Source of the DNA: Marinobacter salinexigens
GTDB lineage: Bacteria > Pseudomonadota > Gammaproteobacteria > Pseudomonadales > Oleiphilaceae
Assembly (NCBI RefSeq): GCF_008370345.1
Contig: NZ_VTUU01000002.1
Location: 372,001 to 436,000, forward strand
Reading direction: 5' to 3'
DNA: 64,000 nucleotides
Each line of letters begins with the position of its first letter. Position 1 is the stretch's first letter. Below are positions 17,212 through 26,213 of the stretch, in pieces. Below the pieces are notes generated by a model. The model did not search any database. It saw only the letters and a list, made by a program, of their open reading frames with translations, and was not told the origin of the DNA. The translations under genes were made by a program, and so were the position numbers.

Positions 17212-18945
17212 TCAGAGTCCCTTGCGTGGGGAAGCTTTAACCAGGAAAGACAGAGCTTCTTCCACCGGGATGTCCTGCTTGTCCTCGTCGCGGCGGCCCT
17301 TGTATTCCAGGGTGCCCGCAGCAAGGCCGCGATCGGAGACCACGAACCGGTGCGGAATACCGATCAATTCCATATCGGCAAACTTGACACCAGGGCGCTC
17401 ATTACGGTCATCCAGAAGTACATCGTATCCTGCCTGGCGGAGCTGCTCGTAGAGCTTCTCAGCGGCCTCGGCCACTGTCGGAGACTTGTGGCCGTTCAGG
17501 GTGACAATAGCGACTTCGAACGGGGCGATGGCATCCGGCCAGATAATGCCCTTGTCGTCATGATTCTGCTCAATGGAGGCAGCGACGATGCGGGACACTC
17601 CGATACCGTAGCAACCCATCTCCATGATCACGCTTTTTCCGTTTTCGTCGAGTACAGTCGCGTTCATGGCCTGGCTGTATTTGTTGCCCAGTTTGAAAAT
17701 GTGGCCAACCTCAATACCACGGCGGATCTCCAGAGTGCCCTTTCCGTCCGGGCTGGGGTCGCCTTCGACCACATTGCGAAGATCCTCAACGCGGGTGAGC
17801 GGCACGTCCCGCTCCCAATTCACTCCGGTAAGGTGGAAGTCGTCCTTGTTGGCGCCGCAGACGAAATCTGCAAGGTGAGCAGCACTTCGGTCGACAATGA
17901 CGGGAACGCTGAGATTGACCGGGCCGATAGAGCCTGGTTTGCAGCCCACCGCTTTTTCTATTTCTTCATCAGTTGCCATGGTAAGTGGTTCGGCAACGCC
18001 TTTGAGATTCTCGGCTTTGATTTCGTTGAGGGTGTGGTCACCACGGAGAATCAATGCCACCAGGCCGGCTTCTTCACCTTCCTCGGCTTCGGCTTTGACC
18101 AACAGGGTTTTTACCGTACGGACGGCATCAATGCTCAAAAACTGGGCTATCGCATCGATGGTACGCTGGCCAGGTGTTGAAACTTCCTGCATGTCTTCAG
18201 ACGGGGCAGGCCGATCTCCGGCAGGTGCAAGCGCTTCCGCCTTTTCGATATTTGCTGCGTAATCACTCTCGGTGCTGAACGCAATATCGTCTTCACCTGA
18301 GGAGGCAAGTACGTGGAATTCATGGGACGCGTTGCCGCCGATGGCGCCGGAATCCGCTTGTACCGGGCGGTAGTCAAGCCCCAGTCGATCAAAGATCGCG
18401 CAGTACGTGCGGTGCATGACGTCATAGGTTTCGCCGAGAGATTCGGTGTCCAGATGGAAGGAGTAGGCATCCTTCATCACGAACTCACGGGCGCGCATCA
18501 CGCCGAAACGGGGGCGACGTTCATCGCGGAACTTGGTCTGGATCTGATAGAAATTGGCCGGTAGCTGTTTGTAGCTCTTGAGCTCATTACGAATCAGGTC
18601 AGTGATGACTTCCTCGTGGGTCGGGCCGAAACAGAATTCCCGTCCATGACGGTCGTTCATACGCAGGAGTTCGCCACCATACTGGGTCCAGCGACCGGAT
18701 TCTTCCCACAGTTCTGCCGGCTGAACCGCAGGCATCAGTACTTCCTGAGCACCGCTCTTGTCCATCTCTTCACGAACAATCCGCTCAACCTTGCGCAGGG
18801 TCTTCAGCCCCATAGGCAGCCAGGTGTACAGGCCAGCGGCCAGTTTGCGGATCATGCCTGCACGCAGCATGAGCTGGTGGCTGATAATTTCGGCGTCTGC
18901 CGGGGTCTCTTTCTGGGTTGCAATCAGATAGCGGCTTGCTCGCAT
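17212..18945 (-). CDS. proS: prolyl-tRNA synthetase
   Basis: A 577-residue class II aminoacyl-tRNA synthetase. The N-terminal motif 1 and 2 ([17 protein letters not shown] around residue 140), a large inserted editing domain (about 225-405) that hydrolyses mischarged Ala-tRNA(Pro), motif 3 ([14 protein letters not shown]), and a C-terminal anticodon-binding domain are all visible. It is the bacterial type with the INS domain. Single gene between the murB terminator and the divergent TetR gene. Confidence 0.95.
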   Translation of the reverse strand: MRASRYLIATQKETPADAEIISHQLMLRAGMIRKLAAGLYTWLPMGLKTLRKVERIVREEMDKSGAQEVLMPAVQPAELWEESGRWTQYGGELLRMNDRHGREFCFGPTHEEVITDLIRNELKSYKQLPANFYQIQTKFRDERRPRFGVMRAREFVMKDAYSFHLDTESLGETYDVMHRTYCAIFDRLGLDYRPVQADSGAIGGNASHEFHVLASSGEDDIAFSTESDYAANIEKAEALAPAGDRPAPSEDMQEVSTPGQRTIDAIAQFLSIDAVRTVKTLLVKAEAEEGEEAGLVALILRGDHTLNEIKAENLKGVAEPLTMATDEEIEKAVGCKPGSIGPVNLSVPVIVDRSAAHLADFVCGANKDDFHLTGVNWERDVPLTRVEDLRNVVEGDPSPDGKGTLEIRRGIEVGHIFKLGNKYSQAMNATVLDENGKSVIMEMGCYGIGVSRIVAASIEQNHDDKGIIWPDAIAPFEVAIVTLNGHKSPTVAEAAEKLYEQLRQAGYDVLLDDRNERPGVKFADMELIGIPHRFVVSDRGLAAGTLEYKGRRDEDKQDIPVEEALSFLVKASPRKGL

Positions 18946-19069
18946 CGTATCTTCCGTTTGGTTCAGAACAGGGTTGTTAGACTAATGGACAGGCGGGGGT
19001 TGGCCCGCGGAAGCCTTTATTTGTCGTAGAGTGGTGGTTATTGTACGGAGCCTGTCGAACAAGGTACAG

Positions 19070-19687
19070 ATGATGACTGACGAAACTATCGATGTTACTC
19101 CCCGGCGGCGTCCGGTACAGGCTCGCAGCCGAGAACGGGTGAATGTAATTCTGGCCCATGCTGCGGCGATCTTTCAGGAGCATGGTGTCGATGCGACCAG
19201 CATGTCCGCCATCGCGCGAGGCTCGGATATGTCGCTCGCATCGCTGTATCGTTATTTCCCTAACAAGGCTGCTATCGTGCATGCGGTGGCTGAGCAGCAC
19301 GTGGAAAAAATGGAAACGGCACTGCGGGAGCGCCTTCCAGAGCTTGGCTTAAACGAGGCGGTAGACGTTCTGCTCGACCAGTTTTACGAGTTCTATCGCA
19401 CCGAGCCTGCCTACTCAGCAATCTGGAGCGGTATCGAGGCGATGCCTGAACTGAGAGAGCTTGATCTGAGGGAGTTATACAGTAATGCCCGGGATCTGGA
19501 CGCTAAACTCAAGCAGGAATGCCCTCATATTCCTGGGGATCGCCGGTGGACCGCCAGCGTCCTGCTGCCGCGCTCAGCCGGGACCATTCTCCGCCTTGCC
19601 GCAACCTTGCCTGAGGACGAAGGGCGGCGGATGGTGGACGAACTGAAGTGCATGGCTGGCGCCTACGTGCGCGAGTTGATTCGCTAA
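19070..19687 (+). CDS. TetR-family transcriptional regulator
   Basis: A 205-residue protein. Residues around 12-70 form the TetR helix-turn-helix (ILAHAAAIFQEHGVDATSM, then MSLASLYRYFPNKAAIV), followed by a helical ligand-binding domain. I chose the ATG at 19070, with AAGG nine bases upstream; a GTG at 19031 in the same frame would add 13 residues with no HTH content. It lies divergent from proS and convergent with an Lrp-type gene six bases away. No adjacent enzyme or pump suggests its target. A self-regulated TetR with a distant regulon is possible. Confidence 0.85.
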   Translation: MMTDETIDVTPRRRPVQARSRERVNVILAHAAAIFQEHGVDATSMSAIARGSDMSLASLYRYFPNKAAIVHAVAEQHVEKMETALRERLPELGLNEAVDVLLDQFYEFYRTEPAYSAIWSGIEAMPELRELDLRELYSNARDLDAKLKQECPHIPGDRRWTASVLLPRSAGTILRLAATLPEDEGRRMVDELKCMAGAYVRELIR

Positions 19688-19692
19688 TCCTG

Positions 19693-20190
19693 TCAGTCCA
19701 GATAGCCCAGAGGCAGCGATGTGCTGTCGATGACCCGCCTGAGCACAAAGCTTGAGTGAACTCCGCTGACACCCTGGATCCGGGTAATCCTGTTGAGCAG
19801 AAACTGGTGGTAGTGGTCCATATCCGGTACCACGATTTTCAGCATGTAGTCTGCGTCTTGTCCTGTAATCAGGTAGCACTCCTGAACTTCAGGGTACTCG
19901 GATACCTTCTCTTCAAATTCGGCAAATCGTTCGGGTGTGTGGCGATCCATGCCGATTAATATAATAGCGGTCAGGTCCAGGCCGAGTTTTTTGTGGTCCA
20001 GAATAGTCACAGTGCGGACGATGATGCCTGCCTCTTCAAGCGCTCTGACACGCCTGAGGCAAGGGGAAGGTGAGAGTCCGACTTTGTCTGCCAGCTCCTG
20101 ATTGGTTAAAGAGCCGTCCCGTTGGACCTGGTCCAGGATTCGTCGATCCGTTTTGTCGATTTCTAACAGATTTTTTCTTTTGATTGGCAT
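19693..20190 (-). CDS. Lrp/AsnC-family transcriptional regulator
   Basis: A 165-residue regulator with an N-terminal helix-turn-helix (IDKTDRRILDQVQRDGSLTNQELADKVGLS, cited for location at 11-40) and a C-terminal RAM domain (about 75-150, including ECYLITGQDADYMLKI). Lrp-type proteins form octamers or hexadecamers and bind AT-rich DNA. It is transcribed divergently from leuA across a 146-base AT-rich interval, so regulation of leucine synthesis by this protein is likely. Which amino acid it senses cannot be read from the sequence. Confidence 0.88.
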   Translation of the reverse strand: MPIKRKNLLEIDKTDRRILDQVQRDGSLTNQELADKVGLSPSPCLRRVRALEEAGIIVRTVTILDHKKLGLDLTAIILIGMDRHTPERFAEFEEKVSEYPEVQECYLITGQDADYMLKIVVPDMDHYHQFLLNRITRIQGVSGVHSSFVLRRVIDSTSLPLGYLD

Positions 20191-20336
20191 AATATTGCGT
20201 CAAAAATGATTTAATGGGTTTTTAATGGCCAAAAAATAGTATTTTTCTTTGAAAATAGCAATCAAATGCCGGCGGATAGCGGTTAATCTATATCAAGCTA
20301 ATTAAACCACCAGCGCAGCAGCAAGGAATCACCACC
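20191..20336. promoter_or_regulatory. AT-rich divergent promoter region between Lrp gene and leuA
   Basis: This is the most AT-rich stretch of the neighbourhood. It holds a perfect 15-base palindrome, AAAAATAGTATTTTT (20232-20246), plus repeated TTTAATGG-like blocks and A-tracts. Lrp proteins prefer such curved DNA, so it is a good candidate operator for the adjacent regulator and leuA. A start-proximal AAGGA precedes the leuA ATG. Confidence 0.55.
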
Positions 20337-22025
20337 ATGGCTTTCGATCATCGCAAATATGTTGCTTTCAAACCTGTCGGCAAAACAGACCGTCGCTGGC
20401 CTGACAAGGTCATCGAAAAGGCGCCTGCGTGGTGCGCGGTCGATCTCCGGGATGGCAACCAGGCGCTGGTCAAACCGATGACGGTGGCTCAGAAACAGAG
20501 GTTGTTCGATCTGCTCGTCAAGCTTGGTTTCAAAGAAATTGAGATCGGGTTCCCGGCGGCCAGCCAGCCCGATTTCGATTTCTGCCGGAAGTTGATTGAT
20601 GAAAACCGAATTCCGCACGATGTGAAGATCCAGGTACTGACCCAGGCCCGTCCAGAACTGATCGAGCGCACTTACGAGGCGCTGGACGGTGCAAAGCAGG
20701 CCATTGTTCATGTCTATAACTCCACGTCTACGGTCCAGCGTGAGCAAGTGTTCGGGCTCGATCGTGCAGGCATTCGTGATATTGCAGTTCAAGGCGCGAC
20801 GCTGGTTCGTGATCTGGCGGCTAAGCATCCGGAAACCGAGTGGACTTTCCAGTATTCCCCTGAAAGCTTCACAGGAACCGAACTGGACTTTGCTGTGGAT
20901 GTTATCGATGCGGTGACTGAAGTCTGGCGTCCGGATCAGGGGCAGCCGGTTATTATTAATCTGCCGGCTACGGTTGAGATGGCGACACCCAATGTATTTG
21001 CGGATCAGGTCGAGTGGGTGTGCGATAACATCAAACGTCGGGAGCATGTGAGCATCAGTCTTCATACCCACAATGATCGCGGCTGTGCGGTCGCTGCAGC
21101 AGAATTGGGTGTGATGGCAGGTGCTGATCGGGTGGAAGGCACTCTGATGGGTAACGGTGAGCGTACTGGCAACATGGATCTGGTGACCATGGCCATGAAC
21201 CTTTACTCACAGGGCATTGATCCGACCCTCGATCTGTCCGGAATGGCAGAAATTACCGAAGTGGTTGAAGCCTGTACCGAGATTTCCACACATCCGCGGC
21301 ATCCTTACGCTGGTGAATTGGTCTTTACTGCCTTCTCCGGTAGTCACCAGGACGCCATCCGGAAATGCCTGTCCAAGCGCAAGGAAGGAGATGTCTGGAA
21401 TGTGGCGTATTTGCCGATTGATCCGTTTGACGTCGGGCGCCGTTATGAAGAAGTTGTCCGTATTAACAGCCAATCGGGCAAGGGCGGGGTGGCTTATGTG
21501 CTGGAGCGTGATTACGACATTACGTTGCCTCGCTGGCTGCAGATTGAATTCAGTAAGGTCGTCCAGCGCGAGGCTGAGAATAATGGCGGTGAGATCGATT
21601 CGTTAACCATCCATCGACTGTTTGAAGATCGTTACCTGAAAGTGCATCGTGACTGGGCTTTGCGCTCCTATGACCTGCATCGGGATGAAGATGGCGTGCG
21701 CGCAGAGGTTTCGGTCGGTGACCCGGAAGCCAGTGTTCAGCTCGAAGGCCGTGGGCTGGGTGCTGTGGAAGCTGTGTCTGAGGCGCTGGAGCAAAGGTTT
21801 GGAGTTGCCATTGCAGTGGAGGCCTACGATGAGTTTGCGCTGGGTGAGGGAACTAATGCCAACGCGTTGGCCTGTATCCGACTGACCGTGAATAGCGAAC
21901 ACAGCAGTGCCGCAGCGTTGGCTGAAGACACCACGTCGGCCACCCTGCAGGCTTTGCTGTCAGCAGTGGCGCAGGTTGTTGGTGTGACCATGCCGGCCCA
22001 GGTAGGAGAGTCAGCGTTGGCCTGA
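20337..22025 (+). CDS. leuA: 2-isopropylmalate synthase
   Basis: A 562-residue enzyme that condenses acetyl-CoA with 2-oxoisovalerate, the first committed step of leucine synthesis. The catalytic TIM barrel carries DLRDGNQALVKPM (near 37-49), and the metal-binding SLHTHNDRGC motif near 240. A C-terminal regulatory domain (about 430-555), the leucine feedback site, follows. Length and the N-terminal extension fit the type 2 (long) LeuA rather than the shorter E. coli type. It has no other leu genes beside it and ends at a strong terminator. Confidence 0.95.
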   Translation: MAFDHRKYVAFKPVGKTDRRWPDKVIEKAPAWCAVDLRDGNQALVKPMTVAQKQRLFDLLVKLGFKEIEIGFPAASQPDFDFCRKLIDENRIPHDVKIQVLTQARPELIERTYEALDGAKQAIVHVYNSTSTVQREQVFGLDRAGIRDIAVQGATLVRDLAAKHPETEWTFQYSPESFTGTELDFAVDVIDAVTEVWRPDQGQPVIINLPATVEMATPNVFADQVEWVCDNIKRREHVSISLHTHNDRGCAVAAAELGVMAGADRVEGTLMGNGERTGNMDLVTMAMNLYSQGIDPTLDLSGMAEITEVVEACTEISTHPRHPYAGELVFTAFSGSHQDAIRKCLSKRKEGDVWNVAYLPIDPFDVGRRYEEVVRINSQSGKGGVAYVLERDYDITLPRWLQIEFSKVVQREAENNGGEIDSLTIHRLFEDRYLKVHRDWALRSYDLHRDEDGVRAEVSVGDPEASVQLEGRGLGAVEAVSEALEQRFGVAIAVEAYDEFALGEGTNANALACIRLTVNSEHSSAAALAEDTTSATLQALLSAVAQVVGVTMPAQVGESALA

Positions 22026-22048
22026 GTGTCGGCGTTTTGAGCGGATAT

Positions 22049-22081
22049 AAAAAAACCGGCGGAATCTCCGCCGGTTTTTTT
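22049..22081. terminator. terminator after leuA, shared with the cold-shock gene
   Basis: A 15-base stem of A-rich ends around ACCGGCGGA (22049-22063) pairs with TCCGCCGGT plus T-run (22067-22081), loop ATC. The T-run on the plus strand and A-run before it make it usable by leuA and by the convergent csp gene. Confidence 0.9.
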
Positions 22082-22125
22082 GTTTCTCCAGTGCCCGTGA
22101 GGGGCAGCAGGGGAATAGGTAACCC

Positions 22126-22335
22126 TTAGAGCGGGGTTACGTTTTCCGCCTGAGGGCCTTTAGGGCCCTGTGTCACGGTGAACTGTACCTGCTGGCCTTC
22201 AGCCAGGGTACGGAAACCGTTTGAGTTAATTGCGCTGTAGTGAACGAATACGTCACTGCCACCGTCCTGAGCAATAAAGCCGAAGCCTTTTGCTTCGTTG
22301 AACCACTTCACGTGACCGGTTTTGGTATCGGACAT
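22126..22335 (-). CDS. cold-shock protein, CspA family
   Basis: A 69-residue OB-fold nucleic-acid chaperone. RNP1 (KGFGFI, residues 16-21) and RNP2 (VFVHY, 29-33) are intact, with the aromatic face used to bind single-stranded RNA/DNA. Such proteins melt mRNA structures at low temperature. The ATG is preceded by AGGAAAG. A sigma-70 promoter lies at 22509-22536 on the minus strand, giving a leader of roughly 170 bases, typical of cold-regulated csp transcripts. Confidence 0.95.
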   Translation of the reverse strand: MSDTKTGHVKWFNEAKGFGFIAQDGGSDVFVHYSAINSNGFRTLAEGQQVQFTVTQGPKGPQAENVTPL

Positions 22336-22536
22336 TGATCTTTCCTGTCTTTCTGAAATTTAGCCCTCACGGGACCTTCAATACTGCAAGTTTTGTCTGA
22401 GCAATTGCTGAGAAATCCAGAGAGTACTGAGGAAGGGGCAACGCTGAGCTCTTGGGCAGGACGTTGGAACGCATTCACCAAATACCGCTGTATTTTCACA
22501 GCAATTTCAGTATAGACCGACTTTGGGGGTCGTCAA
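22336..22536 (-). promoter_or_regulatory. promoter and long leader of the cold-shock gene
   Basis: On the minus strand, TTGACG (22531-22536) and TATACT (22509-22514) are separated by 16 bases. A start near 22502 would leave about 165 untranslated bases before the ATG, close to the E. coli cspA leader length. Such leaders refold at low temperature to expose the start; I did not identify a defined cold box. Confidence 0.6.
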
Positions 22537-22601
22537 CGCTTTTTTGGGGATTTATTGCGAATTTTAGTGGTTTAAAAACAAGGGGTTGCTTCAAAAGGGT
22601 G

Positions 22602-22635
22602 CAAAAAATCATCCGACCCCTTTAAGAGTCGGATG
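22602..22635 (-). terminator. terminator after prpE
   Basis: CATCCGAC (22610-22617) pairs with GTCGGATG (22628-22635) around a 10-base loop; on the minus strand an AT-run TTTTTT (22604-22609 complement) follows the stem. It lies just beyond the prpE stop. Confidence 0.75.
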
Positions 22636-22655
22636 AGAATTCAGGGTAGCGGGGA

Positions 22656-24530
22656 TCAGGCGCGGAAGTGCTCGCTGATCTCTTCCAGAATGGCTGGATC
22701 ATCGATGGTGCTGGGTACGGAATACTCTTCACCGTCTGCGATCTGGCGAATAATCCGGCGAAGGATTTTGCCTGATCGGGTTTTAGGCAGACGTTCGACC
22801 ACCATGGCTCTCCGGAAGCACGCGATCGCACCGATCTTGTCGCGAACCATTTCCACGAGTTCGTCTTCAAGCTCATCGTGGTCGATGGTCGCGCCATCTT
22901 TGATAAGCACCAGGCCGACGGGAATTTGCCCTTTCATATCGTCATGAGCGCCGACGACGCAGCATTCTGCAATCGCCGGGTGCGAGGCGACCACTTCTTC
23001 CATTTCACCGGTGGAAAGGCGGTGGCCTGCGACATTGATAACGTCATCAGTCCGGCCCATGATGAAAACGTAGCCGTCGTCATCGATGTATCCGCCGTCG
23101 CCGGAGCTGTAAAAGCCGGTAATAGGTTTCAGATAGCTGCTCTGGAACCGTTCATCATCGCCCCATACCGTTGTGAGACACCCTGGCGGCAAGGGAAGCT
23201 TGACTGCGATCTGGCCCTGCTCGCCCGCAGGGACCTGGCTACCATTGAGGTCAACAACCTGAACGTTGAAGCCCGGGGATGGTACGGTGGCAGAGCCGGG
23301 TTTGGTTTCCATCATTTCAATGCCAACCGGGTTGCAGCAGATTGCCCACCCGGTCTCGGTTTGCCACCAGTGATCGAGAATGGGGAGGCGGGTGTGTTCC
23401 CTGAGCCACTCGTAAGTGGGTGGGTCCAGGCGTTCGCCAGCCAGGAAGATACGTTTCAGTGAACTGACGTTATAGCGCGACAGTTGGTCTGCCTCGGGAT
23501 CTTCTTTGCGAACAGCGCGAAAGGCGGTTGGGGCAGTAAACAGCAGATTAACAGAGTGATCCTGAACCACTCGCCAGAAAGCGCCCGCATCAGGGGTTTT
23601 CACTGGCTTGCCTTCGTAAAGTATTGTGGTGCAACCGGCAAACAGCGGTGCGTAGACAATGTAACTGTGGCCGACAACCCAGCCTACGTCTGAAGCTGCC
23701 CAGTAGACGTCTCCGGGGTTGGCGTCATAGACGACACCCATTGAATATTTGAGGGCTACTGCATGGCCGCCATTATCACGAACCACGCCCTTGGGTTTGC
23801 CTGTTGTTCCGGATGTATACAGGATGTAAAGCGGATCGGTGGATTTCACGGGTACAGGGTCGATTGGGGTCGCTGATGTCATCAGCTCGTTCCAGTCGTA
23901 ATCCCGGCCGGTCTGCAATGTTGCCTCGACCTGGGGGCGCTGGTACACGATGCAGCAGTCTGGCTTGTGGCTGGAATGCTCAATGGCTTTATCTACCAGA
24001 GGTTTGTATTCGATGACCTTGGTGATTTCGATGCCGCACGAGGCGGTAACCACAGCCTTCGGTTTGGCGTCTTCGATCCGGACCGCGAGTTCGTGTGCCG
24101 CGAACCCCCCGAATACGACCGAATGAATCGCGCCGAGTCGGGCGCAGCCGAGCATCGCGATGGCTGCTTCGGGAATCATCGGCATATAAATAATGACCCG
24201 GTCGCCCTTGCTGACGCCCCGTTCTTTCAGGGCGCCGGCAAAGGAGGCTACCGCATCTCTGAGTTCTGTGTAGGTGTAGGAACGCTGGGTGTTGGTGACC
24301 GGGGAGTCGTAGATGAGGGCTGTCTGGTCCCCGCGGCCTGCCCGGATATTGGCATCCAAAGCCACGTCGCTGGTGTTGAGAACACCATCGGGGAACCACT
24401 CGCCGTGACCGTTGTCCTTGGCTTGCCAGATGGTTTTCGGCGTCTCGATCCAGTCAATTCTGGTCGCCTGCTCGCGCCAGAAGTCCTCCGGTTGATCGAC
24501 TGAACGCCGGAATTCTGAGTGGTAGTCCAT
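22656..24530 (-). CDS. prpE: propionyl-CoA synthetase-like acyl-CoA synthetase
   Basis: A 624-residue ANL-family enzyme that activates a short acyl acid (probably propionate) with ATP and CoA. Visible are the N-terminal ACS block (PEDFWREQATRIDW), the AMP-binding P-loop YTSGTTGKPKGVV near 245, the core WWQTETG near 395, the GRTDDVINVAGHRLSTGEMEE motif near 508, and the C-terminal catalytic lysine in RLPKTRSGKILRR, which can be acetylated. ATG at 24530 follows GAGGTGG; a GTG nine bases upstream is less likely. It stands alone, without prpBCD beside it. It could be an acetyl/acetoacetyl-type relative, so substrate is inferred. Confidence 0.85.
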   Translation of the reverse strand: MDYHSEFRRSVDQPEDFWREQATRIDWIETPKTIWQAKDNGHGEWFPDGVLNTSDVALDANIRAGRGDQTALIYDSPVTNTQRSYTYTELRDAVASFAGALKERGVSKGDRVIIYMPMIPEAAIAMLGCARLGAIHSVVFGGFAAHELAVRIEDAKPKAVVTASCGIEITKVIEYKPLVDKAIEHSSHKPDCCIVYQRPQVEATLQTGRDYDWNELMTSATPIDPVPVKSTDPLYILYTSGTTGKPKGVVRDNGGHAVALKYSMGVVYDANPGDVYWAASDVGWVVGHSYIVYAPLFAGCTTILYEGKPVKTPDAGAFWRVVQDHSVNLLFTAPTAFRAVRKEDPEADQLSRYNVSSLKRIFLAGERLDPPTYEWLREHTRLPILDHWWQTETGWAICCNPVGIEMMETKPGSATVPSPGFNVQVVDLNGSQVPAGEQGQIAVKLPLPPGCLTTVWGDDERFQSSYLKPITGFYSSGDGGYIDDDGYVFIMGRTDDVINVAGHRLSTGEMEEVVASHPAIAECCVVGAHDDMKGQIPVGLVLIKDGATIDHDELEDELVEMVRDKIGAIACFRRAMVVERLPKTRSGKILRRIIRQIADGEEYSVPSTIDDPAILEEISEHFRA

Positions 24531-24641
24531 AGTTTCCACCTCGTTGTGCCTGTTGTTGTTTTGTTTGGTTTGTAAACAACTTTAGGCAGTTTGAGGTCTG
24601 GAACTAGTAGACCATAGGCTTAGTCTAATCTGTTTTTGGTG

Positions 24642-26021
24642 TTATTCCGCCCCCGAATTGACGGAGGTCACAGAAGCTGAGATCTCACCTCCCGAAACGC
24701 GCGCGGTGATCTGGTCGCCATGGGTGAGGGATGATGGGTCCCGGACAATGGCTCCGTCGGCGTCTTTGACGATGGCATATCCGCGCCCAAGCGTCGCCAG
24801 GGGGCTGACTACGTGGAGGGTCTTTCCGAGATGCTCCAGACGATCCCGGCGTCGGCTCATCTGATGGCTGGCGCAGCTTGCCAGGCGCTCCGAGAGGCGG
24901 TCCACAGTTTCCCGGTTGGCCGATAGCTGGCGCTCGGGGGATTGCATGGCCAGGCGCTTTGCCAGGTGCTGTTGGCGCACAACTGATCGCTCAAGCCGAT
25001 TCCGGATCACTTTGGCCAGCCGGATCTCTAGGTCATCCATGCGCTGGGCCTTTTCCTGGAGGTCGCGCCGGGGATCTCTCAGGCGGGCCGACAGGTGACT
25101 GAGCTGGGTAGCCTGTTTGAGCAGGGTGCGCCTGACGGCATTCGCAAGTCGCAATTCCCGGTCCGCCAGTTGCTTCAGCCATTCTGATTGATCTGGCGAG
25201 ACTTTCTCTGCCGCCGCAGAGGGAGTCGGTGCCCGGAGGTCGGCAACGAAATCTGCAATGGTGAAATCAACTTCATGCCCGACCGCACTGATCGTCGGGA
25301 TCGGGCTGTTGGCGATGGCTCTGGCAATGGCTTCCTCGTTGAAGCACCACAGGTCCTCGAGGGAACCACCGCCCCGGCCGACGATCAGCACGTCAGCGAC
25401 ATTGTGCGCGTTGGCCCGGTTAATGGCGTCAACGATTTCGGCAGTTGCAGCCTTGCCTTGAACTGACGTCGGGTAGAGCGTCACCGGAATGGCAGGGCAA
25501 CGCCTGGCAAGGACCGTCAGTATGTCGTGTATGGCCGCGCCGGTCGGCGAGGTGATGACCCCGATATGGCGTGGAACTGTCGGCAATGGTCTTTTCCGCG
25601 AAGGGTCAAACAGGCCTTCGCTCTGTAATTTGCGCTTTAGCTCGTCAAAGGCCTGCTGCAGCGCGCCGAGTCCGGCGGGTTCAAGATGTTCGACAATGAT
25701 CTGGAAGTCCCCCCGGTTTTCATAGAGGGTAACCTTGCCCCGAATACGGATCTGATCGCCTTCCTTTGGCAGGGTTCGTATACGCTGATTCGCACCGCGG
25801 AACATCGCACACCGGATCTGACACTTCCGGTCCTTCAGGGAAAAATACCAGTGACCTGATGACGGGCGCGAAAACCCGGAAATTTCTCCCTCAACCCAGA
25901 CCTGCATAAAGCTGGTTTCCAGCAGATGCCGCGCCTGGTGGTTGAGCTCAGAAACCGTCAGCGCACGGGGCCGGGTGTCGGAAAAAGGTTGGGAAAACGG
26001 GGGTGTACCGAGTTGATCCAT
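24642..26021 (-). CDS. xseA: exodeoxyribonuclease VII large subunit
   Basis: A 459-residue subunit. It starts with MDQLGTPPFSQPF at 26021, then an OB-fold nucleic-acid-binding region (SELNHQARHLLETSFMQVWVEGEISGFSRPSSGHWYFSL, location about 22-65), the conserved GVITSPTGAAIHD (catalytic-core region near 130), VGRGGGSLEDLWCFNEE, and long helical coiled segments (about 290-410). With XseB it degrades single-stranded DNA from either end. It is divergent from guaB, the order found in many gammaproteobacteria. A longer start at 26066 would add 15 unconserved residues. Confidence 0.93.
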   Translation of the reverse strand: MDQLGTPPFSQPFSDTRPRALTVSELNHQARHLLETSFMQVWVEGEISGFSRPSSGHWYFSLKDRKCQIRCAMFRGANQRIRTLPKEGDQIRIRGKVTLYENRGDFQIIVEHLEPAGLGALQQAFDELKRKLQSEGLFDPSRKRPLPTVPRHIGVITSPTGAAIHDILTVLARRCPAIPVTLYPTSVQGKAATAEIVDAINRANAHNVADVLIVGRGGGSLEDLWCFNEEAIARAIANSPIPTISAVGHEVDFTIADFVADLRAPTPSAAAEKVSPDQSEWLKQLADRELRLANAVRRTLLKQATQLSHLSARLRDPRRDLQEKAQRMDDLEIRLAKVIRNRLERSVVRQQHLAKRLAMQSPERQLSANRETVDRLSERLASCASHQMSRRRDRLEHLGKTLHVVSPLATLGRGYAIVKDADGAIVRDPSSLTHGDQITARVSGGEISASVTSVNSGAE

Positions 26022-26098
26022 ACGCAATAGCCGAAAATTGGGGAGGTAAAAATAACGAAAATTCAAAAAGATGCAATCGAACCTTAAAAATGCCCCGG

Positions 26099-26127
26099 TT
26101 TACTGTCCAGGAGAGCCCCTTTATAAT
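26099..26127 (+). promoter_or_regulatory. sigma-70-like promoter of guaB
   Basis: TTTACT (26099-26104), a 17-base spacer, then TATAAT (26122-26127). A start near 26134 leaves about 80 untranslated bases before the guaB ATG at 26214. It is the best promoter in the xseA-guaB interval. Confidence 0.6.
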
Positions 26128-26213
26128 AGGTCGATTAAGGATTTTGCTTTGCTGCGCCGTCGCGGCGGCGGCACGGAAATTCCCAACTTAGCACGTTCAA
26201 AAGGCGGATCCCA

